This document shows positions 35,101 to 42,539 of a DNA stretch of 64,000 nt, piece after piece. The notes beneath the pieces were generated by a model. It did not search any database, was not told the DNA's origin, and worked only from the letters and a program-made list of their open reading frames with translations. Numbering within the stretch: position 1 is the stretch's first letter; each line of letters begins with the position of its first letter. The DNA is taken from positions 22,528 through 86,527 of the forward strand of contig JAJTHZ010000025.1 in the NCBI GenBank assembly GCA_021299185.1, read 5' to 3'. The translations under genes and the position numbers were made by a program. This stretch comes from Lysobacteraceae bacterium. GTDB lineage: Bacteria; Pseudomonadota; Gammaproteobacteria; Xanthomonadales; Ahniellaceae.

Positions 35101-35197
35101 AGGGTTGCCAGTCACCGACCTGTGCTCGGAGGGGCGGTGCACCAATACCGTGGTGTTCGCCGATAGCTTCGAGCTGCGCGGCCAGTGCAACTTGTAG
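32120..35197 (+). CDS. Exported subtilisin-like serine protease
   Basis: 1025 residues. Signal peptide, an N-terminal ~170-residue beta domain, then PIPASRGLSLGILAMLTFVV, an IPTL-like membrane segment placed internally. The catalytic triad is clear: Asp in GLLDSGLAVSHPDL, His in AGHGTHTAGLVAA, Ser in GTSMSAPLIAGLAG. The C-terminus has Ca-binding thrombospondin-3-like repeats (DNDSLIDGQE, DSDQDGFCDD) and ends near VFADSFE, a C-terminal motif common in secreted proteins of xanthomonad relatives. GGAG is 8 bases before the ATG. GC is visibly lower than in flanking genes, suggesting transfer. Confidence 0.9.
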   Translation: MSTNSTVAPQFAWSRRTNSICRWAVALFTMGVVLALAADSAVAQGMRPVIFTPAAPVAGEIIEIAFDKNICELITDAPNEVDLMRTGTNIDVIVDGNVADDIILCNLPPARSNFVLGALPPGRYSVRIVIRSIFLPFPLFPPSASGTVVVSAAPIPASRGLSLGILAMLTFVVGLFVVAARKTAALTIAGIASLTLAAIATQVSAQAADPRPVHVVLSDAPAAPTPEMIVDGWNFSAGASPPLLGLNASQTAELGYLLPVRASGAFLSYLIANPNLSRARLERTIIVYYVPSANVPAAITALRSDPNVLSASEPVPLNFGLPPVASATLPASTTGGTQSWVSAMQFPGAWALAGGWGLVGLLDSGLAVSHPDLISVNSSNILSGGNFLPAYAVDNGRYQGQAFPLETGLVDFNVDERQPFSVVPLGSACDTNSDGFIVADTAGHGTHTAGLVAANHTNNDGTVGACRSCGIASVKIGRDVCDVPTRTVSQGINPISIPQGITYLIDNGVQVINGSFGTPVAQAPNCALPAFQLTPECEALQYASEAGVVVVASSGNEKATLRWPARDSRVVAIGGLNEDNATFWVNRSDLAGAVNNCPVLPGLPLNSECGSNFSQSATEPKQGLVAQARNVFSLTYPGVNWNPILGCGDSFGGTGLGDGRGLCTGTSMSAPLIAGLAGILRSVNPLVMPGDPETVGDPLGIRDALISGGVPPGLNAWDPQFGYGRVNAAGSVGAMLGVSRNVGMKNRLTPLFALYSTPRTDFAYTTVPQVAVALMTKGLSGGQGLIDGRPNNGDWRPEGAVVRGYPAFPGVNLPGIPRADIFVLTTEHRVDPTHPPLVPLYWLDRIRNFPVGCTSGPGCETANRDFLLMTASSEVTAALNDGYSYRGLQGYVYQRCTPEPTCIPPGAERLYRKCNVSRDDCAIFLERQRVGFESQGYTATYPTGTNVVIGYAYPNVHSDNDSLIDGQELLLGSRLNAVDSDQDGFCDDAEYPLAGLPVTDLCSEGRCTNTVVFADSFELRGQCNL

Positions 35198-35336
35198 CGT
35201 CGTGCGACGGCAAGGGCTGAACCGCCAATCAAGTACCGGTGCGAGCTCGTTGCTCACCATTCGCTACTCATCGCCTTACCGCGCCCTCACCGAGCAAAGA
35301 CATTCGCCCTCCGTAACCTGCCAACCTGCCCCGGCC

Positions 35337-35849
35337 ATGACCGACCTCCGCAAGCACCTCCCCATCCTCGCCCGCCACGAAGGCATCTGGGACGGCTGGT
35401 ACCGCTACTACGATCCGCACGGCAACAAGATCGACGAGCACCGCTCGCGCCTCGTCTGCCGCTTCCCGGATCACGGCATCTGGCCGTACCACCAGACCAA
35501 CCACTATTCCTGGGCCGACGGCCGCACCGAGGTGCGCGACTTCCCCGCCGGCTACCAGTACGGCCGCCTGATCTTCGACAACGACCTGATCACCGGCTGG
35601 GCGGCCGAGGTTGGGCTGGACGACTTCCACCGCAGCGTGATGCTGTACTGGGTGCGCAAGGGCGAACCCGACCTGTGCCTGTACGAGATGATCCAGATCT
35701 CCGACTGCGGACAGCATCGGCACCGGGTCTGGCACTGGTACAAGCAGGGCCGCATCGTGCAACGCACCCTGATCGACGAGCAGTTCGTCAGCCGCGACTG
35801 GCGCGCGGTGGGCGGCCCGTCGTTCGCCGGCGATCCGATCGCCGGCTGA
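35337..35849 (+). CDS. Small lipocalin-like DUF protein
   Basis: 170 residues, no signal peptide. Dominated by beta-strands with many aromatic and His residues: HEGIWDGWYRYYDPHGNK, YHQTNHYSWADG, DDFHRSVMLYWVRKGEP, HRHRVWHWYKQGR. The pattern resembles DUF3598-type lipocalin-like proteins, but I cannot place it firmly. No convincing ribosome site. GC returns to the genome norm here, after the protease region. It precedes the nitrilase-fold gene by 81 bases on the same strand, so the two may work together. Confidence 0.6.
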   Translation: MTDLRKHLPILARHEGIWDGWYRYYDPHGNKIDEHRSRLVCRFPDHGIWPYHQTNHYSWADGRTEVRDFPAGYQYGRLIFDNDLITGWAAEVGLDDFHRSVMLYWVRKGEPDLCLYEMIQISDCGQHRHRVWHWYKQGRIVQRTLIDEQFVSRDWRAVGGPSFAGDPIAG

Positions 35850-35930
35850 AATCCGCCGCACGCGCCGCCACGCCGCCGCGGTCGGCGCCCGCTGCAGTAC
35901 CCACCCGACCCAATGACTGAGGGGCAACCG

Positions 35931-37059
35931 ATGGCGAACGAACGACGGGACTTCCTGCTGGGCGCGGCCGGTCTGGCTGCGTTCGGCGCACTCGCCCCGA
36001 AGCCCGCGGAAGCGGCGATGGGCAAGGGGCCGGATGCGCTCTCGCTGCGCACCGACGGCACCTATGCCGCGGTGGATCTCGCCAAGCCGGCCTGGACGCT
36101 GGGCGTGGTGCAGTCGCGCGTGCGCACCTTCGACGCCGACGACTGGAAGGCGGGCATGAAGGCGAACCTCGACCACATGCTGACCCTGATCGACAAGGCG
36201 CTCTACTACGGCGCCAAACCTGATCTGCTGTTCTTCCACGAGTTCCCGCTGTCGGGCTGGCGCAAGTGGACGCGCGAGGAAGTGCTGCGCTTCGCGATCG
36301 AGATCCCGGGGCCGGAGACCGAGGCGATCGCCAGGAAGGCGCGCGAGTACGGCACCTGGATCGTGTTCGGGGCCTATGCCCGCGACAAGGATTGGCCCGG
36401 CCACGTGCTGTCGATCACCACCGTGATGAACGAGCGCGGCGAGATCGTCGACAAGCACTGGAAGGCACGCAACATCAAGGGTGTTTTCCCCGGTTTCGAG
36501 CTGTTCACCACCACCGTCTACGACGTGCTCGACCGCTACGTGGAGATGTACGGCCGCGACGCCGTGATCCCGGTCACCCGCACGCCGCTGGGCAACCTGT
36601 GCACGAGTTCCATCCAGCGCGAGCCGGAGCTGTTCCGCGCGATGGCGTTCAAGGGCGCCGAAGTGATCCTGCGCACGGCGTCGGGCGGCTTCACGCCGAT
36701 GGACATCGCCGCGACCAGCCTCTACAACGGCACCTACACCGCGATCGTCAACAACGCGGTGTCGCCCGACAACGGGCTGTTCTTCGACGACGCCGGCAGC
36801 GGCGGCACCGCGGTCTACGCGCCCGACGGCAAGGCGATCGCGGAGGCGGACGGCTAAGGAGGAGCAGCTGGTCGTCGCCCGCATCCCGATCGCCGAACTG
36901 CGCGCGCGCAAGCGCCAGCCGGTGGTGCACATGGACCTCTACCGCGACGTGTTCGACGGCTACGCCAGTCGTTATGCACCGAACCTGTGGCTGGAGCGCG
37001 TGCCCGATTCGCTGGAAGACGCCGCCGCCTTCCTCAAGGACAAGTCGCGCTGGCGCTGA
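35931..37059 (+). pseudogene. Tat-exported nitrilase-fold amidohydrolase with a frameshift
   Basis: The first frame runs 308 residues to a TAA at 36855-36857. The expected C-terminus (EEQLVVARIPIAELRA ... DKSRWR) continues in the +1 frame to 37059. Reading GGC-AAG instead of GGC-TAAG restores it, so one extra T is the likely lesion or a sequencing error. Tat motif NERRDFLLGA; nitrilase Glu in FFHEFPLSGW and Lys in DKHWKARN. The catalytic-Cys region reads LCTSSIQREPELFR, with Ser six residues before the PE where Cys is usual. GAGGGG precedes the ATG by 6 bases. Confidence 0.75.
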
Positions 37060-37282
37060 CGCGCCACCCCACTCGGAATCCAATGCGCCGATCGATCACC
37101 GTCCGTCGCGCGCGAATCCGCGCCCGGCGGTACCTTCGCGGCGCGTCGGAAACGCCCCGATGCAACGCACGGGACGACCCCGCGCAACCGTGACCGGGAT
37201 CACACTCCGCCAACGTTGTTTCTGAAAATATCGAACCTGAACGTGGGTGGCGGGATCGGCCGCCGCCCCGCAGGGGAACGAC

Positions 37283-39373
37283 ATGCGGAACCTCCTTCGC
37301 CGCTTCGGGCCGGCGGCGCGCCTCATCACCGCGTTCGTCGCGCTCACCGGCCTGCTGTTCGCGCTGACCCTCGACGACGTGCGCGGCATCCGCGAGAACG
37401 GCAGCAACGTGCAGGTGGCGGGCAAGCTGCGGCTCGATGCGCAACGCACGCTGCGCTGGCTGGCCGAGGCCGGGAACGCCGATCCCGCCGCAGCGACCGC
37501 CGCGCGCGTCGAGCTCGCGCGCTATGCCGCCAGCGTCGCGCAGCTCACCGGGGTGCTGGCCGACGGCGGCGAGGCGCAGATCGCGCCCGGCAACACGGTG
37601 CGCGTGCGGGCCGAGGCGCTCACCGAGGACACGCGCCGCATCGCCGGCGAACTGCGCGCGGCATGGGCGCCGATCGCGCAGGCGGTGGCCCCCGTGGTGG
37701 CCGCGGACGGTGTCGACGACGCCGCCGAACTCGCGGCCGCCATGCAGGCGGTCGCGGCCACCGAGTCGCGTTTCAACGGCACGACCTCGGCCCTGCTCGC
37801 GGCGATCGGCGGCGATTCGCTGGCCAAGGCCAACCGCCTGCGCATGGTCGGCGGCGCCGGCGCGCTCGCGGCGGTGGGGTTCTTCCTGCTGCTGGTGTGG
37901 CTGTACTCGCGCGAGTTCGGCCGCGTGCGCGCCGCCAAGCGCGAGACCGACGAGATCCTCGCCGCGGTGCCGGCCGGTCTGTTCCTGCTCGATCGCACGG
38001 GCCGCATCGGCGCCAACCACTCGGCGCGCCTGGGTGAGCTGCTGCAGCAGGCCCATCTGGCCGGCCGCGACTTCTTCACCCTGCTGGCGCCGATGGTGGC
38101 GCCGAAGACGGTGCAGACTGCGCGCGACTTCGTCGAACTGCTGTTCGGCGATCGCGTGCACGAGGAACTGGTCGCGCAGTTGAACCCGCTGGACCAGGTG
38201 GAGGTGCTGCTGCCGTCCGAGAGCGGGCGGATGGAGAACCGCTTCCTCGGCTTCGGTTTCCGCCGCGTGCGCCACGAGGGCCGCACCGAGGCGCTGATGG
38301 TCACCGTCACCGACGTCAGCGACCGCGTGCGCCTGGCGCGCGAGCTCGACGTCGCCGCCGGCGAGCGCGACGCCCAGCTCGAGCGGCTGCTCGACATGCT
38401 GGCGACCCTGCTGCGGCTCGAGCCCGGCAGCGTGCAGGACCGCCTTGCGCGCTGGCAGGCGCTGGTCGAGGATGCGAACGCCGCGCTCAAGCGCTCGGCG
38501 CGCGGCAACGTGGGCCTGCGTGAGACGGTCAACGCTGTGTTCCGCCCGATCCACACCCTCAAGAGCGAAGCCGGCGCGCTGCAGCTCGGCATGGTCGCGC
38601 AACGCGCTGCGGCGGTGGAGAAGGAACTCGCCGACCTGCGCACGCGGCCCGAGCTGGCCGGCAACGACTTCCTGCCGGTGACCGTGCGGCTCGACGAGCT
38701 CTACGCGCAGTTCGACGCCATCCGTCGCGTGCTCGCCCGCCTGCCCGACCCGGTGCGCGCCCCGCAGTCCGCCGCCCCGACCCTGCCGCCGGTGGCGACT
38801 GGCGACGGCTTCGGCCTGCTGGACCGCCTGTGCCAGCAGGTCGCCGGCGAGCTGGGCAAGCAGGCGATCCTGCGCCGCGAGGGGCTCGACGACGGCAACG
38901 TGCCGCCGCGCCTGCGCGAGCCGGTGCTCGAGATCGCCACCCAGTTGCTGCGCAACGCGCTGGCGCACGGCATCGAGCCGCCCACCGCCCGCGTGCAGCG
39001 CCACAAGCCGCCGCTCGGCACGGTGCGCATGACCTTCGAGCGCGCCAGCGACGGCTGGGACCTGGTGGTGCACGACGACGGCGCCGGGATCGACTTCGAC
39101 GCCGTGCGCCGGCGCGCGGTCGAGACCGGCCGCTGCAGCGTCGCGGACGCCGCGGCGATGGACGCGCGCGCGCTCGCCGCGCTGCTGTTCGAGCCCGGCT
39201 TCAGCACCGCCAGCGCCGGCGAGGCGGCCGGTCGCGGCGTCGGGCTCGACCTCGTGCGGCATGTCGCGGCGCGCGCCGGTGGGCGCGTCTCGCTGTCGAC
39301 GGCGGCGGGACGCCATGCCCTGTTCCGGGTGCATTTCGCGGACGCGCCCGCGTCCGCCGTGCGCGCGGCCTGA
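37283..39373 (+). CDS. Membrane sensor kinase with internal HPt and CheA-type ATPase domain
   Basis: 696 residues. Two membrane helices (about 12-30 and 190-208) enclose a periplasmic PilJ/NarX-like helical domain (NVQVAGKLRLDAQR). A PAS-like segment (ILAAVPAGLFLLDRTG) follows, then an HPt domain with the phospho-His in RPIHTLKSEAGALQLG, a dimerisation helix pair, and a CheA-type ATPase (LLRNALAHGIE, VHDDGAGIDF, LFEPGFSTA, GRGVGLDLVR). No CheW-like domain follows. So it is a receptor fused to a CheA core. AGGGGA precedes the ATG at 37283. Confidence 0.85.
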   Translation: MRNLLRRFGPAARLITAFVALTGLLFALTLDDVRGIRENGSNVQVAGKLRLDAQRTLRWLAEAGNADPAAATAARVELARYAASVAQLTGVLADGGEAQIAPGNTVRVRAEALTEDTRRIAGELRAAWAPIAQAVAPVVAADGVDDAAELAAAMQAVAATESRFNGTTSALLAAIGGDSLAKANRLRMVGGAGALAAVGFFLLLVWLYSREFGRVRAAKRETDEILAAVPAGLFLLDRTGRIGANHSARLGELLQQAHLAGRDFFTLLAPMVAPKTVQTARDFVELLFGDRVHEELVAQLNPLDQVEVLLPSESGRMENRFLGFGFRRVRHEGRTEALMVTVTDVSDRVRLARELDVAAGERDAQLERLLDMLATLLRLEPGSVQDRLARWQALVEDANAALKRSARGNVGLRETVNAVFRPIHTLKSEAGALQLGMVAQRAAAVEKELADLRTRPELAGNDFLPVTVRLDELYAQFDAIRRVLARLPDPVRAPQSAAPTLPPVATGDGFGLLDRLCQQVAGELGKQAILRREGLDDGNVPPRLREPVLEIATQLLRNALAHGIEPPTARVQRHKPPLGTVRMTFERASDGWDLVVHDDGAGIDFDAVRRRAVETGRCSVADAAAMDARALAALLFEPGFSTASAGEAAGRGVGLDLVRHVAARAGGRVSLSTAAGRHALFRVHFADAPASAVRAA

Positions 39374-39376
39374 GCC

Positions 39377-39775
39377 GTGGCCGCCGTGCCGCGCCCCGGC
39401 GCGTTGACCCTGCTGGTGGTCGACGACTCGCAGTTCGCCCGCAACCGCATCCAGCGCGCGGTGGCGCTGCGCCACGTCGGCCGCATGGTGCACGCGGCCA
39501 ACGGGCGCGAAGCCATCGAGGCCTTCCGGCGCGAGCAGCCCGACCTCGTGACCATGGACCTGACCATGCCCGAGCTCGACGGCATCGCCGCCACCACCGA
39601 GATGGTGCGCCTGCGGCCCGACGTGCGCATCCTGGTAGTCTCCGCGCTGGCCGACAAGGCGACCGCGATCGAGGCGCTCAAGCGCGGGGCCTGCGGCTTC
39701 CTGCTCAAGCCGTTCGACGACCTGCGGCTCAACGACGCGCTGGCCCTGATGATGAAGGGGGTCGGACATGGATGA
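39377..39775 (+). CDS. CheY-like response regulator
   Basis: 132-residue single receiver domain. Acidic pair in LLVVDDSQF, phospho-Asp in VTMDLTMPELDG, Thr/Ser-equivalent in LVVSALAD and Lys in FLLKPFDD. No output domain, so it acts by protein contact. The GTG start is 3 bases past the kinase stop; it overlaps the next gene by 8 bases. The upstream kinase is the obvious phosphodonor. Confidence 0.92.
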   Translation: MAAVPRPGALTLLVVDDSQFARNRIQRAVALRHVGRMVHAANGREAIEAFRREQPDLVTMDLTMPELDGIAATTEMVRLRPDVRILVVSALADKATAIEALKRGACGFLLKPFDDLRLNDALALMMKGVGHG

Positions 39776-40220
39776 GAAGGACCTGGAGGTGCTCGTCGAG
39801 GGCGCCGTGCGCTACTTCGAAAGCGCGGTCGACCGCGCGGCCGCGGTCGGCACGCCGTGGCTGCTCACCGACCGCGCGCGGCCGGTGCTGTCGGACTACA
39901 CCGGCATGATCGGGGTCAGCGGCGCGCGCCGCGGCTGCATCTACTTCACTGCCCCCAGCGCCATGCTGCGCCACATCCTGCTGCGCCACGGCGAGAGCGC
40001 GATCGACGGCGAGGCGATGGCCGACGTGGTCGGCGAGGTCGCCAACGTGATCTCCGGCAACGCGCGCCGCGTGTTCGGCCGCGACTTCGCGATCTCCGTG
40101 CCCGACGTCTTCCACGGCGCGCCGCCGACCGGCGGCCTGCCGCTGGGCGAACGCGCCTTCGTGATCCCGATCGACTGGAAGCAGTACCGCGCGGCGCTGG
40201 TGGTGAGCCTCGCGGCCTGA
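39768..40220 (+). CDS. CheX-like chemotaxis phosphatase
   Basis: 150 residues. The CheC/CheX active-site helix is visible as DVVGEVANVISGNARR, with Glu and Asn of the E-x2-N motif that dephosphorylates CheY-P. It completes a compact kinase/receiver/phosphatase module. No methyltransferase, methylesterase or CheW is nearby, so adaptation is absent or unlinked, and the output may be non-flagellar. Confidence 0.85.
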   Translation: MDEKDLEVLVEGAVRYFESAVDRAAAVGTPWLLTDRARPVLSDYTGMIGVSGARRGCIYFTAPSAMLRHILLRHGESAIDGEAMADVVGEVANVISGNARRVFGRDFAISVPDVFHGAPPTGGLPLGERAFVIPIDWKQYRAALVVSLAA

Positions 40221-40227
40221 GCGCCGG

Positions 40228-41226
40228 TCACCAACCGAAGTGCACGCGCTCCTTGCGCTGCGCCACGCCGGCCTGGAACCAGCCGAGGTTGATCCCGAGG
40301 CGCGTGCCGTCGGGCTCGTTCCAGGTGTAGGCGATGGTCTTGCCGGTGGCGTCGTCGATCACGCCGAACTTGAGGATCGGCGTGGTGGTGTTCTGGTAGG
40401 TCAGGCGGGCGAGTTCGATCGTGTAGCCGACCGGCTTGCCCTCGGCGTCGAGCACCTGCACGCGGTCGCCTTCGTTGTGCATCACGATGCCGCGCATGCC
40501 GATCCAGTCCTTCGAGTCCGCTGGCGCGTCCTTGCCGCCGCGCTTGATCGCCGCCCAGCCTTCGAAGTAACGCACCTTGCGGTTCTTGTGCGGGATGCCG
40601 TCGCGGTTGCCGAACACGGGGTTTCCCTCGGCGTCCTTCGCCACGTCGCTGATCCACAGTTCATCCGGCGACAGGCGCAGCGTGTCGTTGACGATGATCG
40701 TCTTGCCGAGGCGCTGCGAGTGGAAGCGGCAGGCGTCGGCGTCCATCGAGCCTTCGAAGTGGTCCACCTGCAGGGTCAAGTACACCGCGCAGCCGGGTCG
40801 GCTTTCCAGCGCGTCCATCGACAGGCCGTCGAGCAGCGCCGGCTCGCGCCACGCGCCGGCGTACTTCGCCTCGTCCTTGAACGAGTGGATCGTCAACTGG
40901 ATCGCGCCGCGCGTTTCGTTCTTCGAGAACGCATACAGCCGCTGGCGGTAGACCCTGGACGGGTCGTCGTCCAGGGTCTGGCGCACGAAGAACACGTGCT
41001 CGCCGACCGCCGGCACCGACACCGGCACGAACACATGGTGGATGCGCTCGATGGGTTCTTCGCGCTTCTCGACCGTGGCCTGCTGCCAGTGCTGCTCGTG
41101 CTTGTCCCACTCGCCGGGGAACCAGGCGAGCAGCAGGGCGAGCTGCTGGTCGAGGTCGGGCGTGGGCGCTTGCGCGACCGCCGACGGCGATCCGAGCAGC
41201 AGGACGGCGAGGGCGATGCGGCGCAT
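40228..41226 (-). CDS. Exported CpcT/CpeT-like protein
   Basis: 332 residues with a signal peptide (ALAVLLLGSPSAVAQA). The CpeT/CpcT pattern is clear: LAWFPGEWDKHEQ, HHVFVPVSVP, VRQTLDDDPSRVYRQRLYAF, a GC in RPGCAVYL, and DHFEGSMDADACRF. In cyanobacteria the fold attaches bilins to phycobiliproteins; there are no phycobiliproteins here, so another small-molecule role is likely. It lies at the 3' end of the leftward catabolic operon and converges on cheX with 7 bases between stops. Confidence 0.75.
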   Translation of the reverse strand: MRRIALAVLLLGSPSAVAQAPTPDLDQQLALLLAWFPGEWDKHEQHWQQATVEKREEPIERIHHVFVPVSVPAVGEHVFFVRQTLDDDPSRVYRQRLYAFSKNETRGAIQLTIHSFKDEAKYAGAWREPALLDGLSMDALESRPGCAVYLTLQVDHFEGSMDADACRFHSQRLGKTIIVNDTLRLSPDELWISDVAKDAEGNPVFGNRDGIPHKNRKVRYFEGWAAIKRGGKDAPADSKDWIGMRGIVMHNEGDRVQVLDAEGKPVGYTIELARLTYQNTTTPILKFGVIDDATGKTIAYTWNEPDGTRLGINLGWFQAGVAQRKERVHFGW

Positions 41227-41290
41227 AAGTCCTCCGGGTGTCGCGGTGTTGTCGCGGGGTGGCGTTGGCGGTCGCGAGCGTTGCTCGCTC

Positions 41291-42412
41291 CTACATGGGG
41301 AAGCGATGGGTGGCGAGGATGGCGTCGGTGGATTCGCCGACGTGTTCGAGACGCGGGTCGATGCGGCCGGGTTCGTGGCGGAAGCGGATCGGGATGCCGA
41401 GGTGGGTGCCGCCCGATGCGTCGGTGAACACCATCCCGCGGGCCTGCGTGTGGGGATCGGACAACGCCTCGGTGAGCGTCTTCACCGGCGCCCAGCAGAC
41501 GTCCAGCGGGGCGAGGAAGGCGCACCAGTGCGCGAGCGGCTCGCGCGCGAAGGTCTGCGCGAGAAAGGCCTTCGCCGGATCCTGGGCGGGCCCCGGCGGC
41601 TGATGGCAGAGCACGCCGAGGTCGGGCCGCCCGAGCGCGCCGAACAGCGCGTCGGCGAACTTGTGCTCCGCGCCGCCGAGCGCGAGCCAGCGCCCGTCCG
41701 CGCAGCGGTACAGGCGGTACATCGCGTTGCCGCCCCAGGAGCGCTCGTGCGCCACCACCGGGTCGCGCCGTTCGGCGAACGGTGGGCCGACCACGTTCGG
41801 CAGCCACGCCATCAGCGCGTCCTGCATCGACAGGTCGATGCAATCGCCGCGGCCGGTGCGTTCGCGCCGGTAGAGCGCCATCAGGATGCCGGCCAGCGCC
41901 ATCAGCGAGCCCGCCATGTCGGCCACCGGCATGTGCGGCTGCGCCGGCGTGCCGTCGGGCGCGAGATTGAGCGAGACCACGCCGGAATCGGCCTGCATCG
42001 CGAGGTCGTGCGCCGGCCGTCCGGCCTTCGGCCCGTCCTGTCCGAAGGCGCTGATGGAGCAATAGACGAGCCGCGGATTGCGGGCGCACAGCGTGTCGTA
42101 GTCGATGCCCAGGCGCTTCGCCACGCCGGGCCGGAAGGCTTCCACGAACACGTCGGCCTCGTCGGCCAGCGCGAGCAGCACCGCGTGGTGATCGGGCCGC
42201 TTGAGGTCGAGCGCGATGCAGCGCTTGCCGCGATGGGTATTCCGGAACCAGGTGCTGAAGCCGGCCTGCCTGAGACCCACCTCGCGCACCGGCTCGCCGC
42301 CGGGCGGCTCGACCTTGAGTACGGTCGCGCCATGGTCGGCCATCATCATGGTGAGGTGCGGGCCGGGCAGGAACAGCGAGAGGTCGAGGACCTTGACGCC
42401 TTGGAGCTTCAT
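41291..42412 (-). CDS. Class III CoA-transferase (CaiB/BaiF family), copy 1
   Basis: 373 residues. N-terminal LDLSLFLPGPHLTMMMADHGATVLKVEPPGG and ALDLKRPDHHAVLLALADEA are family signatures. The catalytic Asp is in DLSMQDALMAW. It would move CoA between a donor such as succinyl-CoA and a carboxylic acid. The start at ATG 42412 gives the conserved N-terminus; upstream in-frame codons fall in a 7-bp repeat element and are artefacts. It is about 48% of the copy 2 arrangement by eye but has a distinct sequence, so the two may form a heteromer or act on different acids. Confidence 0.93.
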   Translation of the reverse strand: MKLQGVKVLDLSLFLPGPHLTMMMADHGATVLKVEPPGGEPVREVGLRQAGFSTWFRNTHRGKRCIALDLKRPDHHAVLLALADEADVFVEAFRPGVAKRLGIDYDTLCARNPRLVYCSISAFGQDGPKAGRPAHDLAMQADSGVVSLNLAPDGTPAQPHMPVADMAGSLMALAGILMALYRRERTGRGDCIDLSMQDALMAWLPNVVGPPFAERRDPVVAHERSWGGNAMYRLYRCADGRWLALGGAEHKFADALFGALGRPDLGVLCHQPPGPAQDPAKAFLAQTFAREPLAHWCAFLAPLDVCWAPVKTLTEALSDPHTQARGMVFTDASGGTHLGIPIRFRHEPGRIDPRLEHVGESTDAILATHRFPM

Positions 42413-42441
42413 GCAAGCCCCCGCGCGTTCGCCATGCGAGC

Positions 42442-42539
42442 AAATGGCGAATGGCGAATGGCGAATGGCAAGCGGGCGCCGCGCCGCTTGGGTGGGGTCC
42501 GGCTCTCCCATTCGCCATTCGCCATTCGCCATTCGCCGC
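42442..42539. repeat. Heptamer inverted-array element 1
   Basis: About four copies of GCGAATG on the left face four copies of its complement CATTCGC on the right across a ~38-base GC-rich core. The transcript would form a long hairpin. It lies exactly between the two CoA-transferase genes. Related elements are at 43717-44148, 47816-47906 and 50248-50346. Confidence 0.85.
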
